Of a stretch of DNA of 7,520 bases, positions 5,930 through 7,520 are shown one piece after another. The notes under the pieces are model-generated. The model ran no database searches. It was not told the DNA's origin and saw nothing but the letters and a program-made list of their open reading frames with translations. A program made the position numbers and the translations under genes. Origin of the DNA: Promethearchaeota archaeon (GTDB taxonomy: Archaea; Asgardarchaeota; Lokiarchaeia; Sigyniarchaeales; SOKP01); NCBI GenBank assembly GCA_004524385.1, contig SDNM01000069.1, positions 1 to 7,520 of the forward strand, in the 5' to 3' direction. Every line of letters starts with the position of its first letter. Position 1 is the stretch's first letter.

Positions 5930-6451
5930 TTATATCCCTCCTTTCGTTTTTTTTTTTTTATTAATAATATTTTTTGCTTCTTCTTGGAAAAATGAAACTG
6001 TATCTGGTTTTAATAATTTTATTATTGCTAGCTCTTTAAATAGAGCTTTAAATTCATAATAATTTATTATATCCTCGCGTAAAAAATCTAATAAAATTAT
6101 TTCTGATGTTTTTGGTTTTAATCCTAAATTTAATGCATAATTTAATGCTTGATGATCATCAGTTATAAGGATACCATCGCTTTTTATACATATTTCAATG
6201 GCTTCTTGTTCACCTCTACCTAAATTTTGAGAAATATAAATATCCTTCAATTTTAATTTACTCTCTTCAATGATCTTTTTGTCCAAATTTTTTTTTAATG
6301 TTTTTGCTTCAGAATATTTATTTAAATCTGCTATCAGTTCATTCCTAACTGTTTGACTGATAATAATATTTCCTAATAAAGGTAATTTTTCCTTTATTTG
6401 CAATTTTGTTAAATATATTAAAGAGCAAGCATCAAACACAAATTTTTTCAT
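5930..6451 (-). CDS. PIN-domain toxin (VapC-like, DUF3368 type)
   Basis: A 173-residue PIN-domain protein. PIN toxins are metal-dependent ribonucleases that usually cut tRNA or rRNA and arrest growth until bound by the antitoxin. The acidic residues are in place: D7 in 'FVFDACSLIYL', E38 in 'TVRNELI', E81 (or E83) in 'LGRGEQEAI', and D98/D99 in 'LITDDHQALNYA'. The 'LG.GE.EAI' and 'l.TDD..A...A..lGl' patterns are those of DUF3368 proteins. The hydrophobic 'EIILLDFLRE' (117-126) follows, and the lysine-rich tail 'NKKKKTKGGI' ends the protein on the A13 run. It is the first gene of the pair, with no ribosome site before its ATG and a TATA-like box only ~30 bases upstream, so the mRNA may be leaderless. 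It could in principle be a non-toxin PIN nuclease, but the adjacent antitoxin-type gene makes that unlikely. Confidence 0.87.
   Translation of the reverse strand: MKKFVFDACSLIYLTKLQIKEKLPLLGNIIISQTVRNELIADLNKYSEAKTLKKNLDKKIIEESKLKLKDIYISQNLGRGEQEAIEICIKSDGILITDDHQALNYALNLGLKPKTSEIILLDFLREDIINYYEFKALFKELAIIKLLKPDTVSFFQEEAKNIINKKKKTKGGI
5936..5944 (-). promoter_or_regulatory. Strong but distant Shine-Dalgarno before the antitoxin
   Basis: On the - strand AAAGGAGGG lies inside the last codons of the toxin. The spacing from GGAGG to the antitoxin ATG at 5916 is about 20 bases, well beyond the 5-12 seen for the other genes here. Initiation at the antitoxin may be weak or depend on coupling with toxin translation. 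Confidence 0.45.
5947..5959 (-). repeat. Homopolymer run of 13 A (coding strand) at the toxin 3' end
   Basis: Thirteen consecutive T on the + strand, read as A13 in the toxin coding strand, encode four lysines plus the first base of the next codon, just before the toxin stop at 5930-5932. It is a likely slippage site for RNA polymerase or ribosome, and also a likely site of sequencing error. Confidence 0.9.
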
Positions 6452-6463
6452 TGTAAAAATAAT

Positions 6464-6476
6464 AGCATTGCTAGCA
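6464..6476 (-). promoter_or_regulatory. Nested palindrome, candidate operator of the toxin-antitoxin operon
   Basis: AGCATTGCTAGCA contains two overlapping inverted repeats: AGCA-T-TGCT (6464-6472) and the perfect palindrome TGCTAGCA (6469-6476). It lies 12-25 bases before the toxin ATG, between the presumed TATA box and the start site. That is where a ribbon-helix-helix antitoxin could block transcription. The role is inferred from position and symmetry. Confidence 0.45.
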
Positions 6477-6488
6477 TTTATATTTATT
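6477..6488 (-). promoter_or_regulatory. Probable TATA box of the toxin-antitoxin operon
   Basis: On the - strand AATAAATATAAA is centred about 31 bases before the toxin ATG (6451). An archaeal start ~25 bases downstream would fall a few bases before the ATG, giving an almost leaderless transcript, which agrees with the lack of a Shine-Dalgarno there. Confidence 0.4.
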
Positions 6489-6535
6489 GATTTTATTTAG
6501 TATCAATAATATTTAAAAGAGTGATTACAATTATT

Positions 6536-7520
6536 TCATTTTTTTTTTGAGATTTGCTTTCTTCTAACTTTTAAGACGACAATGACGCAGATTAAAGTTA
6601 ATAATAATATCAAAAATGTAATATCGGGCGGAATTCCTTTTGGTGGTAGACTAGGAGGATCCTTGGCAACTTTTTCTAAATCAGAGAGCTTAATTATAGC
6701 CATGCGAATATTTGTGGGTCCCATTTCTCCTGCAAGCCAGAATGGATCTCGATAAGTATCAGTTGTGTAGTAGCATATATATAAATATTCTTCATGAATA
6801 ACCACACCAGGATATGATGTATCTCCCCCACTTGGCAAATCTGATAAGTAAATGAGTTCATTTTCCTCCAGCAAGAATATTGAAGTTCTTTTACATGAAA
6901 ATTGACTACCAGTCTGGGTAATAGGTCCCTTATGATCAGGCTCATATCGACCAATTGCATAAGTTTTACGATCATTTTGATTATGAAAGAGGATAGGACC
7001 ATCCAACTTAGTTTTATAATCTTTTTCAAAATCCCAGTCATTATAAGGAGGGGAAGCTATACCAATGAGAGTACATGCTGAAGAATCTCCTATTAATAGA
7101 ACTGAACCTTCCTTTCTCGACACACATATCATGCGTCCATCTGGTAATAGAGAAATTTCAGGTTCACCATGATGTTCTCCTTTATGTATTGTCCCTACTT
7201 TTTCCCAATTTCTACCATCAAGAGATTTAAGAAGAATTGATTTTTCATAATCATCGCTCACAGCTGCTGCATAGACTATATTATTTATTATTTTAGGACG
7301 CCATAACACATAGTCGTTAGGAACGATCTCTTCCCAATCTGCCCATTTTTCTCCATCATAGCTATAAGTATAGTATGAAGTATGTGGTATGGCAAAAGGG
7401 CTGACATTTTTTATTGCATATATAAACAGCGTATTATTTAAAACCAATAATTTAGCATCTCGAATATCAGAATCTTTGAATCTGAACTCTTCTACTTCAT
7501 CCCATGTTTCAGCATCATAA
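6536..7520 (-). CDS. Membrane-anchored, sialidase-like beta-propeller protein, C-terminal part (5' end outside window)
   Basis: The frame is open to the window edge: about 327 C-terminal codons are present and the start lies outside. A TTG at 7447 could be taken as a start, but the 24 residues before it ('YDAETWDEVEEF...DIRDAKL') continue the same repeat pattern, so the gene is longer. The sequence is rich in strands and has Asp-box-like turns: 'YSYDGEKWADW' and 'KSLDGRNWEKVG', with a degenerate 'YDAETWDEV'. It also has 'GEPEISLLPDGRMICVSRKEG' and repeated 'hyxYxA' strands, as in sialidase/neuraminidase-type propellers. The end has a proline-rich linker ('DPPSLPPKGIPP'), one hydrophobic segment ('ITFLILLLTLICVIVVL') and a basic tail ('KVRRKQISKKK'). 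This fits an extracellular domain anchored in the membrane with the tail inside. Propellers of this type may cleave or only bind glycans. Catalytic residues cannot be assigned, so enzyme activity is open. No gene beside it in the window shares an obvious function. Confidence 0.75.
   Translation of the reverse strand, partial: YDAETWDEVEEFRFKDSDIRDAKLLVLNNTLFIYAIKNVSPFAIPHTSYYTYSYDGEKWADWEEIVPNDYVLWRPKIINNIVYAAAVSDDYEKSILLKSLDGRNWEKVGTIHKGEHHGEPEISLLPDGRMICVSRKEGSVLLIGDSSACTLIGIASPPYNDWDFEKDYKTKLDGPILFHNQNDRKTYAIGRYEPDHKGPITQTGSQFSCKRTSIFLLEENELIYLSDLPSGGDTSYPGVVIHEEYLYICYYTTDTYRDPFWLAGEMGPTNIRMAIIKLSDLEKVAKDPPSLPPKGIPPDITFLILLLTLICVIVVLKVRRKQISKKK

Noticed and set aside
6694..7041. A second - strand frame inside the propeller gene
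   Set aside because: It is a shifted reading of the propeller repeats with no domain of its own.
7445..7447. TTG at 7447 as the start of the propeller gene
   Set aside because: Reading the same frame to base 7519 gives 24 more residues with the same repeat-like character and no stop; the real start is outside the window.

Overview
The window looks like a piece of an AT-rich archaeal chromosome. The grounds are a tungsten/molybdenum-type aldehyde:ferredoxin oxidoreductase (AOR), an archaeal-style thiolase/DUF35 gene pair, a VapC-like PIN toxin module, a TATA-like box set for a nearly leaderless transcript, and T-tract termination. The gene mix and low GC would suit an Asgard (Lokiarchaeia-like) lineage, but no marker gene is present, so this is an inference only.

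Layout. On the + strand (1-2234) the window opens inside the last ~120 codons of an iron-type alcohol dehydrogenase, followed 15 bases later by a complete AOR gene and a T-rich terminator. Facing it, on the - strand, is a tight four-gene unit transcribed from about 5490 down to 2277: a thiolase-fold enzyme, a zinc-ribbon/OB-fold DUF35 partner, a free-standing SCP2 lipid-binding domain, and a low-specificity threonine aldolase. Further upstream, also on the - strand, is a PIN-domain toxin (6451-5930) followed by its ribbon-helix-helix/UPF0175-type antitoxin (5916-5641). The window ends inside the 3' part of a cell-surface, Asp-box beta-propeller (sialidase-like) protein with a C-terminal membrane anchor (6536-7520).

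How the genes may work together. Threonine aldolase releases acetaldehyde and glycine. The two convergent + strand enzymes can remove aldehydes, AOR by ferredoxin-linked oxidation to the acid and the alcohol dehydrogenase by reduction to the alcohol. The thiolase, DUF35 and SCP2 genes overlap or nearly touch and look translationally coupled. Together they resemble a split form of the eukaryotic SCP-x protein (thiolase plus SCP2) with the DUF35 partner used by archaeal thiolases and steroid side-chain aldolases. The thiolase has no cysteine in its first 112 residues and a glycine where the acyl-accepting cysteine is expected. It may therefore perform (retro-)aldol or another CoA-ester reaction rather than classical thiolysis.

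The most unusual local structure is in the toxin-antitoxin module. The toxin gene comes first and ends in a run of 13 A on the coding strand. Loss of one A, or gain of two, would join toxin and antitoxin into one open frame. A nested palindrome sits between the presumed TATA box and the toxin start. I see no CRISPR array, tRNA, rRNA or insertion sequence. No stretch longer than about 175 bases lacks a gene.
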